Assembly: GCA_902381685.1 (NCBI GenBank) | Contig: LR698958.1 | Coordinates: 351,451-415,450 of the forward strand | Origin: Lachnospiraceae bacterium | GTDB taxonomy: Bacteria > Bacillota > Clostridia > Lachnospirales > Lachnospiraceae | DNA length: 64,000 nt | Direction: 5' to 3' | Shown here: piece by piece, positions 54,539 through 64,000 of the stretch | Position numbering within the stretch: position 1 is the stretch's first letter | Layout: each line of letters starts with the position of its first letter | The notes under the pieces: generated by a model | Databases searched by the model: none | The model's input: the letters and a program-made list of their open reading frames with translations, nothing else | Told to the model about the DNA's origin: nothing | Made by a program: the position numbers and the translations under genes

Positions 54539-56459
54539 CCTCCCTTTTATGAGGTCTTTTTTTCATTTTATATCCGAACATAATCCCCATCATCGCCAAT
54601 ATTACAATACCTGCTATGAGATATATCTCTTGCTTTTTGTGTTCTTTCTGCTCCTTTTGATTTTTCGGTTTTTCCGTCTCAGTTGGAGCAAATACTTTTT
54701 CCAATATATTTTTCTTCTCCATAATGGAAAAATTGATATTTTTTACCGACTGATTTCCCGCCAGATCAACTGCGCGCGCAACTATATTATAGTCTCTTAT
54801 CTCATCTGCAGTAAACCGAAACAGTTTACTGTCCGCATCTGTTTTCTGCTTTTCTCCATTAATCCACACTTCTTCCAATCTTTCCGTACTGTCTTTTACC
54901 CCTAACTTTATCTCTGTTTTTTCTTCATATGATTCGTTATCCGCTGCTCCTTCCACAAAAATTTCAGGTTTTGTATGGTCTATAACAAATTCTGCTCTTG
55001 CAACCGCTTCATTTCCCGCAACATCTGTCGCCTTTACATAAAATATATGTTTTCCCTCTTTTCTTTCAGTCAGAAACAATGTCTGCATTTTCCCGTCCAG
55101 CCGAATTTCATATCGAAATTTTGTTAAATCAAAAATAAACTCTGAAAGCGGGTACCTCCATTCAAAACTCTTTATCCATTTCCCGTCCAAATCCTCCACA
55201 TAGCGAATAATCGGATTTGTCTTATCAACAATTATCTTTTCCTCTTTTCTCTCCACATTTCCTGCCATATCAACGGCTTTTAGTTCGATGGTATAAATAC
55301 CGTCTTCCTCAATTTCCAAATCTGTTATCCAACTATTCTTTACAAACTTTGTTTCTTTTTTCTCTGAGAAAACACTTTCTCCTGCATCATTTTTTCTTTT
55401 TACTATAAAAGAGGCTTCCTGTAACTGCTTTCTGTCCTTTGCACTGATTTCTAAATGCACCGTCCTGCTCGTAATCATATTCGGATAACTTCCTGAAACA
55501 GTAATCTCCGGTTTTTCCTTATCAATAAGCATTTTTTGCTTTTTCCATGAAATATTACCTGCATAATCCCTTACTTCAACTAAAAGTTCTCCAAGTTCTT
55601 TGATTTGCAGTTTCACCCGCTCACTTTGGCAAAACTCCGGCAGTTTTTCAATTTCTTTTACCAGTTTCCCGTTAAAATAGCAGCGGATAGATGCTACCCC
55701 TGATGAAACACCATTTTCTTCCACTATAATCTCTGCGTTTACATTTTGAGAATACCATTTTCCTTCTTCCAGATCCGTATGTATTTCTATCTGCGGCAGT
55801 TTTGCATCGCATACAATGTATTTCGATACTGCCGTATCTCCCCGATTTCCCGCTTTATCCTCCACCCATGCGGTAATTTCCCCCTTAAATTCTTTAGGCA
55901 GTTCTATCTGTATCTCATCTGCACTCTCCTTCTTCGTTTCCCCTTTTCCTATCTGATAAAAAATATTTTCTACGCCTGCTCCATTATCTTTTGCCTGTAA
56001 TTTTACTACTGTTTCTTTTTGAAAATATAATATTTCTCCTTCGCTGCTCCCCTCGTATTGAAATACTGTTTTTTCAGGCGAAACAGTATCAATATGAAAT
56101 TCTCTTTCTATTTTCGTTTCCTCTATCACTTCTCCTTTTTCATTTTCCTGCCATACACACAATATATGCCTGCCTTCCTTAAATTCTTCACCTTCAATCC
56201 GAAACTCTTTTTCCCCATTATCTATCGTTTTCTCCAACAGTATTTCCTCTTCCTGTTTCAGTTGAATTTTCGTTATAACATCTTTGCCTCCATGATAAAC
56301 GGTTACCGTCGGTTTTTTCGTATAATACTGATTTTTTCCGTTTGGCTCTTCGTATTCAATATGTAGTTCTTCCTCTCCCTCCTCGGCAACAGCCATCGCA
56401 CTTAGACCATAAAGAATAAGCAATATAAAAATAATTACACCTAATTTTCTTCTGTTCAT
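54528..56459 (-). CDS. Ig-like repeat surface protein with C-terminal membrane anchor
   Basis: A 643-residue exported protein: signal peptide (KLGVIIFILLILYGLSAMAVA, cut near residue 26), then about five to six beta-sandwich repeats of 80-100 residues, each ending in a linker like VDKTNPIIR, IDTVSPEKT, IDKEKPEIT or VIDHTKPEI, as in bacterial Ig-like (Big_3/HYR-like) domains. A membrane helix (about 611-630, IYLIAGIVILAMMGIMFGY) and a basic tail close the protein. It is thus a stalk on the outer face, not wall-anchored by sortase. It is co-transcribed (11-base gap) with the pseudokinase-TPR protein upstream, which suggests a joint function. No binding partner can be predicted. Confidence 0.82.
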   Translation of the reverse strand: MNRRKLGVIIFILLILYGLSAMAVAEEGEEELHIEYEEPNGKNQYYTKKPTVTVYHGGKDVITKIQLKQEEEILLEKTIDNGEKEFRIEGEEFKEGRHILCVWQENEKGEVIEETKIEREFHIDTVSPEKTVFQYEGSSEGEILYFQKETVVKLQAKDNGAGVENIFYQIGKGETKKESADEIQIELPKEFKGEITAWVEDKAGNRGDTAVSKYIVCDAKLPQIEIHTDLEEGKWYSQNVNAEIIVEENGVSSGVASIRCYFNGKLVKEIEKLPEFCQSERVKLQIKELGELLVEVRDYAGNISWKKQKMLIDKEKPEITVSGSYPNMITSRTVHLEISAKDRKQLQEASFIVKRKNDAGESVFSEKKETKFVKNSWITDLEIEEDGIYTIELKAVDMAGNVERKEEKIIVDKTNPIIRYVEDLDGKWIKSFEWRYPLSEFIFDLTKFRYEIRLDGKMQTLFLTERKEGKHIFYVKATDVAGNEAVARAEFVIDHTKPEIFVEGAADNESYEEKTEIKLGVKDSTERLEEVWINGEKQKTDADSKLFRFTADEIRDYNIVARAVDLAGNQSVKNINFSIMEKKNILEKVFAPTETEKPKNQKEQKEHKKQEIYLIAGIVILAMMGIMFGYKMKKRPHKREDAE

Positions 56460-56470
56460 ATTAACCTCCC

Positions 56471-57706
56471 TTAAATCTGAATATGATTATCCTGTAGAAA
56501 TCGTATAAAGGACTCTTCTTCTTTCATCTGCGGATTTTCCTTTACCATATTTTGCAAAATACTTTGTTTTTCTTCCATAGTAAAAGACTCTTCCTTCCAC
56601 AGTTCTTTCAAATAATTTATATCCATCTCCATATATTTTTCTCTGTACATCTTTTCTTTCTCTTCTCTTTTCTTTTCCTGCTCATTTAAAATCCGATACT
56701 GCGTTCCCGCTTCTTTCCATAAAGAAAGTTTTTCATATGCCAGCGCTTTATATTCATTCCATTCTTTCAATCGTTCTTCTGAAACTTCCTGCGGATTGTT
56801 CAAATACATTTCCACAATCATTTCATATGCCCAATCCATTTCCAGCAACACACAACCTCTTGCCAACATCAGTTTTTTCTCTATTTTTTTCTCTTTATCC
56901 GCTTCTTTCTCTATCTTTCTTAAAACTTTTTCCATATCTTTATCATCAGACTGATTCAGCATAAACTCCGATAATTTCACATAAGCATCTGCACTTTTCT
57001 CCTGCTTTTTTGCCTTCTGAAAATATAATTTACTTTGCGTATAATCTTTCTGTTCCAAAAAATAATACATTCCCAGTTCAAAATAATCGGTTTCATTTTT
57101 ACACGGCTTTTTTTCTTTTTCCGTGGAAACGGTTATACCGATAACAAAAATAGCGCTTCCCAACACAATGGGTATCCATTTTATTTTCTTTTTAATCGAC
57201 TTTTTCTCTAATGAAAAAATATTTTTTAATTGTTTTTTGGGGTTACTTTCCAGACATTTCTTAATAAATGTTAAGAGTCTTATTTCTTCTCTTTTCTTCA
57301 GATGTGGGACACATTCCTCATGTGCCATAATAAATTGTATTGTCCTTCCCAGACAATATAAATCAACGTCCTGAGTAGGACTATCAGATTGAAACTGTTT
57401 TGCAAATTTTCCTTTTAAACGTGGAACATTTTCTCCGGGATAAAAAAGCATAATTTCTTTTTCTTCCGTTATCACAATACAATGCGGATTCAAATAAGTA
57501 TATTTCGGATTATCTTTCTGCCTTCGAAATAAACTTAACTGCCGGATTAATTCCCTAATCCACTTGTTTAATATCACCTTTTCCAACTCTTTATGCAGTT
57601 GTATCCAATGATATAAGGTAACTCCCTCTACATAGTCAGCAACTATATAGCAATCATTTCCCCGCTCCACAAACTTTATTACTTCATATCCTTCTTTCTC
57701 GGACAC
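56471..57706 (-). CDS. pseudokinase-like domain, membrane helix and TPR-like outside domain
   Basis: A 411-residue protein in three parts. Residues 1-165 look like a Ser/Thr kinase that has lost its N-lobe core and catalysis: where HRDLKPxN is expected stands YTYLNPHC (Tyr71, Asn73, Cys76), DFG is FYP (88-90), but the SDVYSLG-like QDVDLYCLGRTI (112-123) and the C-lobe KCLESNPKKQL remain. One membrane helix follows (about 176-194), then an outside domain of about 210 residues with TPR-like helices (YFELGMYYFLEQKDYTQSKL). The start is GTG with AGGAGG at 6 bases, so the missing N-lobe is not an annotation error. EssB/YukC of type VII secretion has a similar order but no other such genes are near. 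Confidence 0.72.
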   Translation of the reverse strand: MSEKEGYEVIKFVERGNDCYIVADYVEGVTLYHWIQLHKELEKVILNKWIRELIRQLSLFRRQKDNPKYTYLNPHCIVITEEKEIMLFYPGENVPRLKGKFAKQFQSDSPTQDVDLYCLGRTIQFIMAHEECVPHLKKREEIRLLTFIKKCLESNPKKQLKNIFSLEKKSIKKKIKWIPIVLGSAIFVIGITVSTEKEKKPCKNETDYFELGMYYFLEQKDYTQSKLYFQKAKKQEKSADAYVKLSEFMLNQSDDKDMEKVLRKIEKEADKEKKIEKKLMLARGCVLLEMDWAYEMIVEMYLNNPQEVSEERLKEWNEYKALAYEKLSLWKEAGTQYRILNEQEKKREEKEKMYREKYMEMDINYLKELWKEESFTMEEKQSILQNMVKENPQMKEEESFIRFLQDNHIQI

Positions 57707-57843
57707 GCTCTACCTCCTTCTTTGATATTCTAATAGTGGAAATAATTTTCATGAACTTGAATAAATGATTTTGTCTGCAATAGAAATGCATATTTCAGAT
57801 TTGAAAGTAATTTTACTATACTGCAAATTCTCCATAAAAGCAA

Positions 57844-57869
57844 GATGTCTTTTTGCACAAAAAGACATC
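57844..57869 (-). terminator. hairpin upstream of the pseudokinase gene
   Basis: GATGTCTTTTT and AAAAAGACATC (11-bp arms, 4-base loop) with a T-rich stretch following on the minus strand. It lies between the GNAT gene and the pseudokinase gene and separates the two units. Confidence 0.6.
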
Positions 57870-57899
57870 AAATTTATTTGCGCAACTCAGAATACTAAT

Positions 57900-57926
57900 A
57901 AAGGAACATAACATAGTTATGCTCCC
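57900..57926 (-). terminator. intrinsic terminator of the GNAT gene
   Basis: On the minus strand GGAGCATAAC pairs with GTTATGTTCC (one G-T), loop of 3-4 bases, followed by TTTATT. It lies about 15 bases past the GNAT stop. Confidence 0.6.
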
Positions 57927-57940
57927 TCATCAAAACGATA

Positions 57941-58453
57941 TTATTTTATCATCATTCCCATGACATATAAATCATAGTATTTTCCATCTAATAATGTACT
58001 GTTCTTTAAGCAGCCTTCTATCTCGAATCCGAAACTTTGATATAATTTCACTGCCAATTCATTGTCCGTACGTGTATCTAACTGAATTCTTGTTGTAACT
58101 TCATTCCCCTTTGCCCAATCAATTAACTGCTGGATAATACTTGTTCCAATACCTTTTCCCTGATATTCCTGTGCCACAACAATACCTAACTCTCCGCTAT
58201 GTCTTGATTTAATTTTATGGCTTGAACTGATTGTTCCAATTCCTACAATCTTTCCGTCAACAATAGCTAAAAGCATTGTATTAATTGGTGATTCATTTGT
58301 AGCCTGGATACTTTCTTTCTGTCCTTCCACATCTAATGGGTACTCATCTTTTTCAAAACTTAAAAAAGAAGTTTCTCCACCTACATAGTTATAAAAATCA
58401 ACAATCTCTTTTGCATCTTCTATAACAGGTTCTCTAAATGTTACATTCTGCAT
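57941..58453 (-). CDS. GNAT-family N-acetyltransferase
   Basis: A 170-residue acetyltransferase with the acetyl-CoA pyrophosphate loop in VVAQEYQGKGIGTSIIQQL (about 92-110; R/Q-x-x-G-x-G/A read as QGKGIG) and a C-terminal beta strand FEIEGCLKNSTLLDGKYYDLYVM-like segment around EGCLKN (about 147). It resembles the RimI/PhnO-like GNATs that act on ribosomal proteins or small amines. Substrate unknown. It has its own terminators on both sides, so it is a single-gene unit between the pseudokinase pair and the second phosphofructokinase. Confidence 0.85.
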   Translation of the reverse strand: MQNVTFREPVIEDAKEIVDFYNYVGGETSFLSFEKDEYPLDVEGQKESIQATNESPINTMLLAIVDGKIVGIGTISSSHKIKSRHSGELGIVVAQEYQGKGIGTSIIQQLIDWAKGNEVTTRIQLDTRTDNELAVKLYQSFGFEIEGCLKNSTLLDGKYYDLYVMGMMIK

Positions 58454-58588
58454 AATAATTTTCTCCTTTTGTTTTTCTTGTCCTAAAACAACTCTTACCT
58501 CTGAAACTCAACTGTAAAAGTACTTCTACTATGCTCTACTTTCACCTTAAAAACAAGATAACTTTTGCACAAAAATAAGGAATACATA

Positions 58589-58615
58589 GGGAAACACAAT
58601 CAAAATGTGCTTCCC
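58589..58615 (-). terminator. hairpin at the end of the second phosphofructokinase gene
   Basis: GGGAAGCACA and TTGTGTTTCCC form a near-perfect stem with a short loop on the minus strand, 9 bases past the stop; the following bases are T-rich but mixed. Confidence 0.5.
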
Positions 58616-58624
58616 TGCTTTCCT

Positions 58625-59857
58625 TTATCTTGGTCTGTTTAAGTGTCGCGGAATTCCGTCCACCATAACCGGCGATACATCTCCTTGAATCAGTGGTCTG
58701 ACATAAGTTACAAATTCATCTGTAACATAGGTTCCTTCTTTATTCACCCATTCTCTCGGAACTACTTTCTCATCATTAGCAATTTTGTGTACATCTTTTA
58801 CCTCTGTTCCGCACTGATATGGATCATCGGAACGTCTTTCCAGAACAACCATCTTACCGGAATCACCTTCATCAGCGGCTTTTACTGCCGCTCCGCCTAC
58901 TTGATATGCTTCCAATATATCAACTCTTGACGCACAGTGAGACGCTGCTCTTTGCAGTGTACTCAACTCAATTGCCCTTGTTTTGCAGCCAATCTCACCT
59001 GCCACTCTGCTTGCCAAATAACTTGCCGTTCCTGTCAGTTGTTTATGTCCAAAAGCATCAACAAAATCTACATTTGCTCCCACTTCACATACATAACGTC
59101 CATCTTCCAGTTTAATTCCTTCTGAAACAGCAACAACAACTGAAGATTTCTTTTTAAGCAGTTCTTTTATTTTGTCCATAAATTTCTCTACATTAAAAGT
59201 AAGTTCCGGAAGATAAATTAAATCCGGACCCGCACAATCCTCCCCTTTTGCCAGTGCTGCCGCGCCGGTAAGCCAGCCCGCATTTCGTCCCATCACTTCT
59301 ACAATCGTCACTAACCCTTTATGATATTCCAAACAAAAACTATCACAAATAATCTCTTTGACCGATGTTCCAATATATTTCGCCGCACTTCCGAATCCCG
59401 GCGTATGGTCAGTCAAAGCCAAATCATTATCTATTGTCTTTGGGCAGCCGATAAATCTTGTCGGCTGACCTGTTATAATAGCATAATCAGATAATTTCTT
59501 AATTGTATCCATAGAATCATTTCCACCGATATAAATGAATGCTTCTATCTCTAAGCGGTTTAGAATTTCAAAAATTTTCTCATACAGAGTCATATCTTCA
59601 TGAATTTCAGGAAGTTTATATCTGCATGAACCTAAGTACGCTGCGGGTGTTCTCTTTAAAATTTCAGCGTCCAATTCATTTGTAATGTGTTCGGAAAGAT
59701 CAATATATTTCTCTTCCAACAGACCTTGAATACCATATCTCATTCCATACACTTTTTTTGCTCCTCTATCTTTGGCTGTTCTGTATACTCCTGCCAAACT
59801 AGAGTTGATTGCTGCTGTCGGGCCTCCCGATTGTCCTACAATTACATTTCCCTTCAT
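58625..59857 (-). CDS. 6-phosphofructokinase, pyrophosphate-dependent type (copy 2)
   Basis: A 410-residue paralogue of copy 1. It shares VIVGQSGGPTAAINS, GGNDSMDT, CPKTIDNDLALTDHTPG (in two parts CPKTIDND and LALTDHTPG) and EVMGRNAGWLTGAAALA. The PPi-type Asp and Lys signatures are present, so both copies look PPi-dependent. Differences lie in the middle (residues about 55-105) and the C-terminal 60 residues, so they are not a recent duplication. Expression may differ: this copy has its own promoter candidate (59894-59922). One may work in the glycolytic, the other in the reverse direction or in the pentose-phosphate route through sedoheptulose phosphates; this is inference. Confidence 0.88.
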   Translation of the reverse strand: MKGNVIVGQSGGPTAAINSSLAGVYRTAKDRGAKKVYGMRYGIQGLLEEKYIDLSEHITNELDAEILKRTPAAYLGSCRYKLPEIHEDMTLYEKIFEILNRLEIEAFIYIGGNDSMDTIKKLSDYAIITGQPTRFIGCPKTIDNDLALTDHTPGFGSAAKYIGTSVKEIICDSFCLEYHKGLVTIVEVMGRNAGWLTGAAALAKGEDCAGPDLIYLPELTFNVEKFMDKIKELLKKKSSVVVAVSEGIKLEDGRYVCEVGANVDFVDAFGHKQLTGTASYLASRVAGEIGCKTRAIELSTLQRAASHCASRVDILEAYQVGGAAVKAADEGDSGKMVVLERRSDDPYQCGTEVKDVHKIANDEKVVPREWVNKEGTYVTDEFVTYVRPLIQGDVSPVMVDGIPRHLNRPR

Positions 59858-59893
59858 AATGCAAGTACCTCCGTTTTCTTGTCTAATAACATT

Positions 59894-59922
59894 AGTTTAG
59901 TGCATTATGACTATTTTGTAAA
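59894..59922 (-). promoter_or_regulatory. candidate sigmaA-type promoter of the second phosphofructokinase gene
   Basis: On the minus strand TTTACA (59917-59922) and TAAACT (59894-59899) have a 17-base spacer. GGAGG stands about 10 bases before the ATG at 59857. Confidence 0.5.
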
Positions 59923-59972
59923 GGTAATATGTGATTTTTTATGTATTTTGCATAATTTCATATTTTCCATAC

Positions 59973-60008
59973 AAAAAAACACACTAATCGAAAAGACTAG
60001 TGTGTTTT
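59973..60008 (-). terminator. terminator of the rRNA-tRNA operon
   Basis: On the minus strand AAAACACACTA pairs with TAGTGTGTTTT (complement of 59976-59986 with 59998-60008), closing on an 11-base loop, and a run of seven T follows. It lies 14 bases after the last tRNA (Arg) and ends the operon that begins upstream of 23S. Confidence 0.85.
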
Positions 60009-60021
60009 CAACTTTTAATAA

Positions 60022-60095
60022 CGTGGGCGAGAAGATTCGAACTCCCGACCTTTTGGTCCGTAGCCAAACGCTCTATCCAGCTGAGCTACGCCCAC
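60022..60095 (-). tRNA. tRNA-Arg (anticodon ACG)
   Basis: A 74-nt cloverleaf: acceptor GTGGGCG / CGCCCAC, anticodon loop CTACGGA, T-loop TTCGAAT, discriminator G. The 3' CCA is not encoded. Last tRNA of the operon. Confidence 0.97.
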
Positions 60096-60110
60096 ATAAT
60101 TTAAAAGATA

Positions 60111-60197
60111 TGCCGCAGACCGGAATCGAACCGGTACGGGAGTATAAGTCCCGCAGGATTTTAAGTCCTGTGCGTCTGCCTGTTCCGCCACTGCGGC
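60111..60197 (-). tRNA. tRNA-Leu (anticodon TAA)
   Basis: An 87-nt class II tRNA with long variable arm: acceptor GCCGCAG / CTGCGGC, anticodon loop CTTAAAA, discriminator A. CCA is not encoded. Confidence 0.97.
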
Positions 60198-60201
60198 ATA
60201 A

Positions 60202-60274
60202 TGGGACCAACAGGGCTCGAACCTGTGACCCCCTGCTTGTAAGGCAGGTGCTCTCCCAGCTGAGCTATGATCCC
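60202..60274 (-). tRNA. tRNA-Val (anticodon TAC)
   Basis: A 73-nt tRNA: acceptor GGGATCA / TGGTCCC, anticodon loop CTTACAA, discriminator A. It reads GTA, the codon I assign as the specifier of the valS T-box. CCA is not encoded. Confidence 0.97.
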
Positions 60275-60316
60275 ATGGGATATTAAATTTTAATCATATC
60301 ACTCAAGTGATATAAA

Positions 60317-60390
60317 CGACCCGGAAGGGACTCGAACCCTCGACCTCCGCCGTGACAGGGCGGCGCTCTAACCAACTGAGCCACCGGGCC
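60317..60390 (-). tRNA. tRNA-Asp (anticodon GTC)
   Basis: A 74-nt tRNA: acceptor GGCCCGG / CCGGGTC, anticodon loop CTGTCAC, discriminator G as expected for Asp. CCA is not encoded. Confidence 0.97.
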
Positions 60391-60409
60391 ATATTCATTT
60401 TTAAAAAAG

Positions 60410-60483
60410 TGGACCTTCAGGGACTCGAACCCAGGACCGATCGGTTATGAGCCGATTGCTCTAACCAACTGAGCTAAAGGTCC
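60410..60483 (-). tRNA. tRNA-Met or tRNA-Ile2 (anticodon CAT)
   Basis: A 74-nt elongator-type tRNA: acceptor GGACCTT / AAGGTCC, anticodon loop CTCATAA, discriminator A. It lacks the initiator's C1-A72 mismatch. CAT can be elongator Met or, with lysidine at C34, Ile2; sequence alone does not decide. CCA is not encoded. Confidence 0.93.
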
Positions 60484-60534
60484 AAATCTTTTTATGCTTT
60501 GCCTAAAAGACCGCTTATCATTTGCATAAGCAAA

Positions 60535-60607
60535 AGCCGACAATCGGACTTGAACCGATAACCTGCTGATTACAAATCAGCTGCTCTGCCAATTGAGCCA
60601 TGTCGGC
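60535..60607 (-). tRNA. tRNA-Thr (anticodon TGT)
   Basis: A 73-nt tRNA: acceptor GCCGACA / TGTCGGC, anticodon loop TTTGTAA, discriminator T. CCA is not encoded. Confidence 0.97.
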
Positions 60608-60621
60608 ATATTTAGTTTAAA

Positions 60622-60693
60622 TGACTCCTACGGGAATCGAACCCGTGTTACCGCCGTGAAAGGGCGATGTCTTAACCGCTTGACCAAGGAGCC
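60622..60693 (-). tRNA. tRNA-Glu (anticodon TTC)
   Basis: A 72-nt tRNA: acceptor GGCTCCT / AGGAGTC, anticodon loop CTTTCAC, discriminator A. CCA is not encoded. Confidence 0.97.
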
Positions 60694-60728
60694 TTAGTTC
60701 TTTTACTTCTTTCTTTAGTTGAAATCAA

Positions 60729-60801
60729 CTCCCCAAGTTGGACTCGAACCAACGACAACTCGGTTAACAGCCGAGTGCTCTACCGACTGAGCTATTGAGG
60801 A
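60729..60801 (-). tRNA. tRNA-Asn (anticodon GTT)
   Basis: A 73-nt tRNA: acceptor TCCTCAA / TTGGGGA, anticodon loop CTGTTAA, discriminator G. It is the first tRNA after 23S. CCA is not encoded. Confidence 0.97.
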
Positions 60802-60973
60802 TTAATATTCGGTATGTCCGCCCAACTAAACTCACTTACGCTCGTTAAGCTTTGCGAACCACCCCGCACTAAGTTCATGCTTCCTTACCAGTTGCACTCA
60901 CTAAGTTGCTTTTGGTGTACCTTCAAAACCACACACAAGAAAAATAACAACCGAATCTAACCTATTCCTGACT
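60802..60973 (-). other. spacer between 23S rRNA and tRNA-Asn, without a 5S gene
   Basis: 172 bases in which a 5S rRNA would normally start. I find none of the conserved 5S segments (no CCGAACxxGGAAGTTAAGC-like stretch). The spacer holds two copies of ACTTAGTG about 35 bases apart on the minus strand and short inverted repeats (GAGCGTAAGTGAG region). Confidence 0.7.
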
Positions 60974-63862
<2,889 letters not shown>

Positions 63863-64000
63863 AACTCGCTTCCGTTCCGGGTAGAACTTCCGCTTCACAT
63901 ATCTAGCGTGATATGTGTTGGTATAGGTTTTGTTTTTTCTCTTCGTTTTCTCGAAGTGTTAATGTTTTTAAACATTACCTCGGATGTCTTATCTCTATTT
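63863..64000 (-). other. part of the 16S-23S internal spacer
   Basis: 138 AT-rich bases upstream of 23S up to the window edge. They can form part of the 23S processing stem (AGCGAGTTGGTT at the 23S side) and a small CTTCGAGAAAACGAAG hairpin. No tRNA gene is visible in this part. The 16S gene is presumably outside. Confidence 0.75.

Noticed and set aside
56471..57706. EssB/YukC of a type VII secretion system
   Set aside because: The domain order is similar but there is no WXG100 protein, EssC ATPase or EsaA-like gene nearby, and the outside part is TPR-like.

Overview
The window looks like a chromosomal segment of an anaerobic, endospore-forming Gram-positive of the class Clostridia, most likely a gut-type Lachnospiraceae. 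The evidence is a spoIIA-sigF operon followed by spoVAA-AE, a YlmC/YmxH sporulation protein, an oxygen-sensitive class III ribonucleotide reductase (NrdD/NrdG), two 6-phosphofructokinases with PPi-type active-site signatures, a valS T-box leader, and Shine-Dalgarno sites of the AGGAGG kind. I could not fix genus or species. No phage, insertion sequence, CRISPR array or integrase was seen.

Layout. Positions 1-13.2 kb (minus strand): a Wzy-type capsule/exopolysaccharide locus. It runs from an LCP-family ligase through a small anchored surface protein, chain-length regulator (CpsC), tyrosine phosphatase (CpsB), BY-kinase (CpsD), a membrane UDP-sugar dehydratase and a phosphoglycosyltransferase-GT4 fusion into an AT-rich set of glycosyltransferases and a polymerase; it continues beyond the left edge. 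13.3-14.9 kb: Na/phosphate symporter. 15-19.6 kb: sporulation block (spoIIAA-spoIIAB-sigF, a 51-aa membrane ORF with a forespore-type promoter, spoVAA to spoVAE). 19.6-27.6 kb: TPR membrane protein, 45-aa ORF, folC, an LtaS-like sulfatase-family enzyme and valS with its T-box. 27.7-32 kb: lrgAB, HAD phosphatase, YitT, asparaginase, HD hydrolase.

32-38.5 kb: SDR reductase, isochorismatase-like hydrolase, xthA, truA, coaX and an ECF S component, divergent from coaBC; then nrdR and ylmC. 38.5-46.4 kb: transport and drug-efflux region (NatAB-like ABC-2 exporter, MATE pump with a MerR regulator and a 19-bp-spacer operator-promoter, heterodimeric ABC exporter with one degenerate ATPase site). 46.4-50 kb: YbaK-type deacylase and an anaerobic RNR operon in which the glycyl-radical domain is a separate 51-aa ORF. 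50-60 kb: subtilisin-like protease, GT2, two PPi-type phosphofructokinases that flank a pseudokinase/TPR membrane protein plus Ig-like surface protein pair, and a GNAT. 60-64 kb: the 3' part of an rRNA operon (23S, then eight tRNAs, no 5S between them).

The most notable observations are the split NrdD; the 51-aa ORF that heads spoVA behind a sigmaF/sigmaG-like promoter; the pseudokinase-TM-TPR protein paired with an Ig-repeat surface protein; the missing 5S gene downstream of 23S; the MerR-type promoter in front of the MATE pump; and an LCP start that must be moved because a terminator hairpin lies in the apparent N-terminus.
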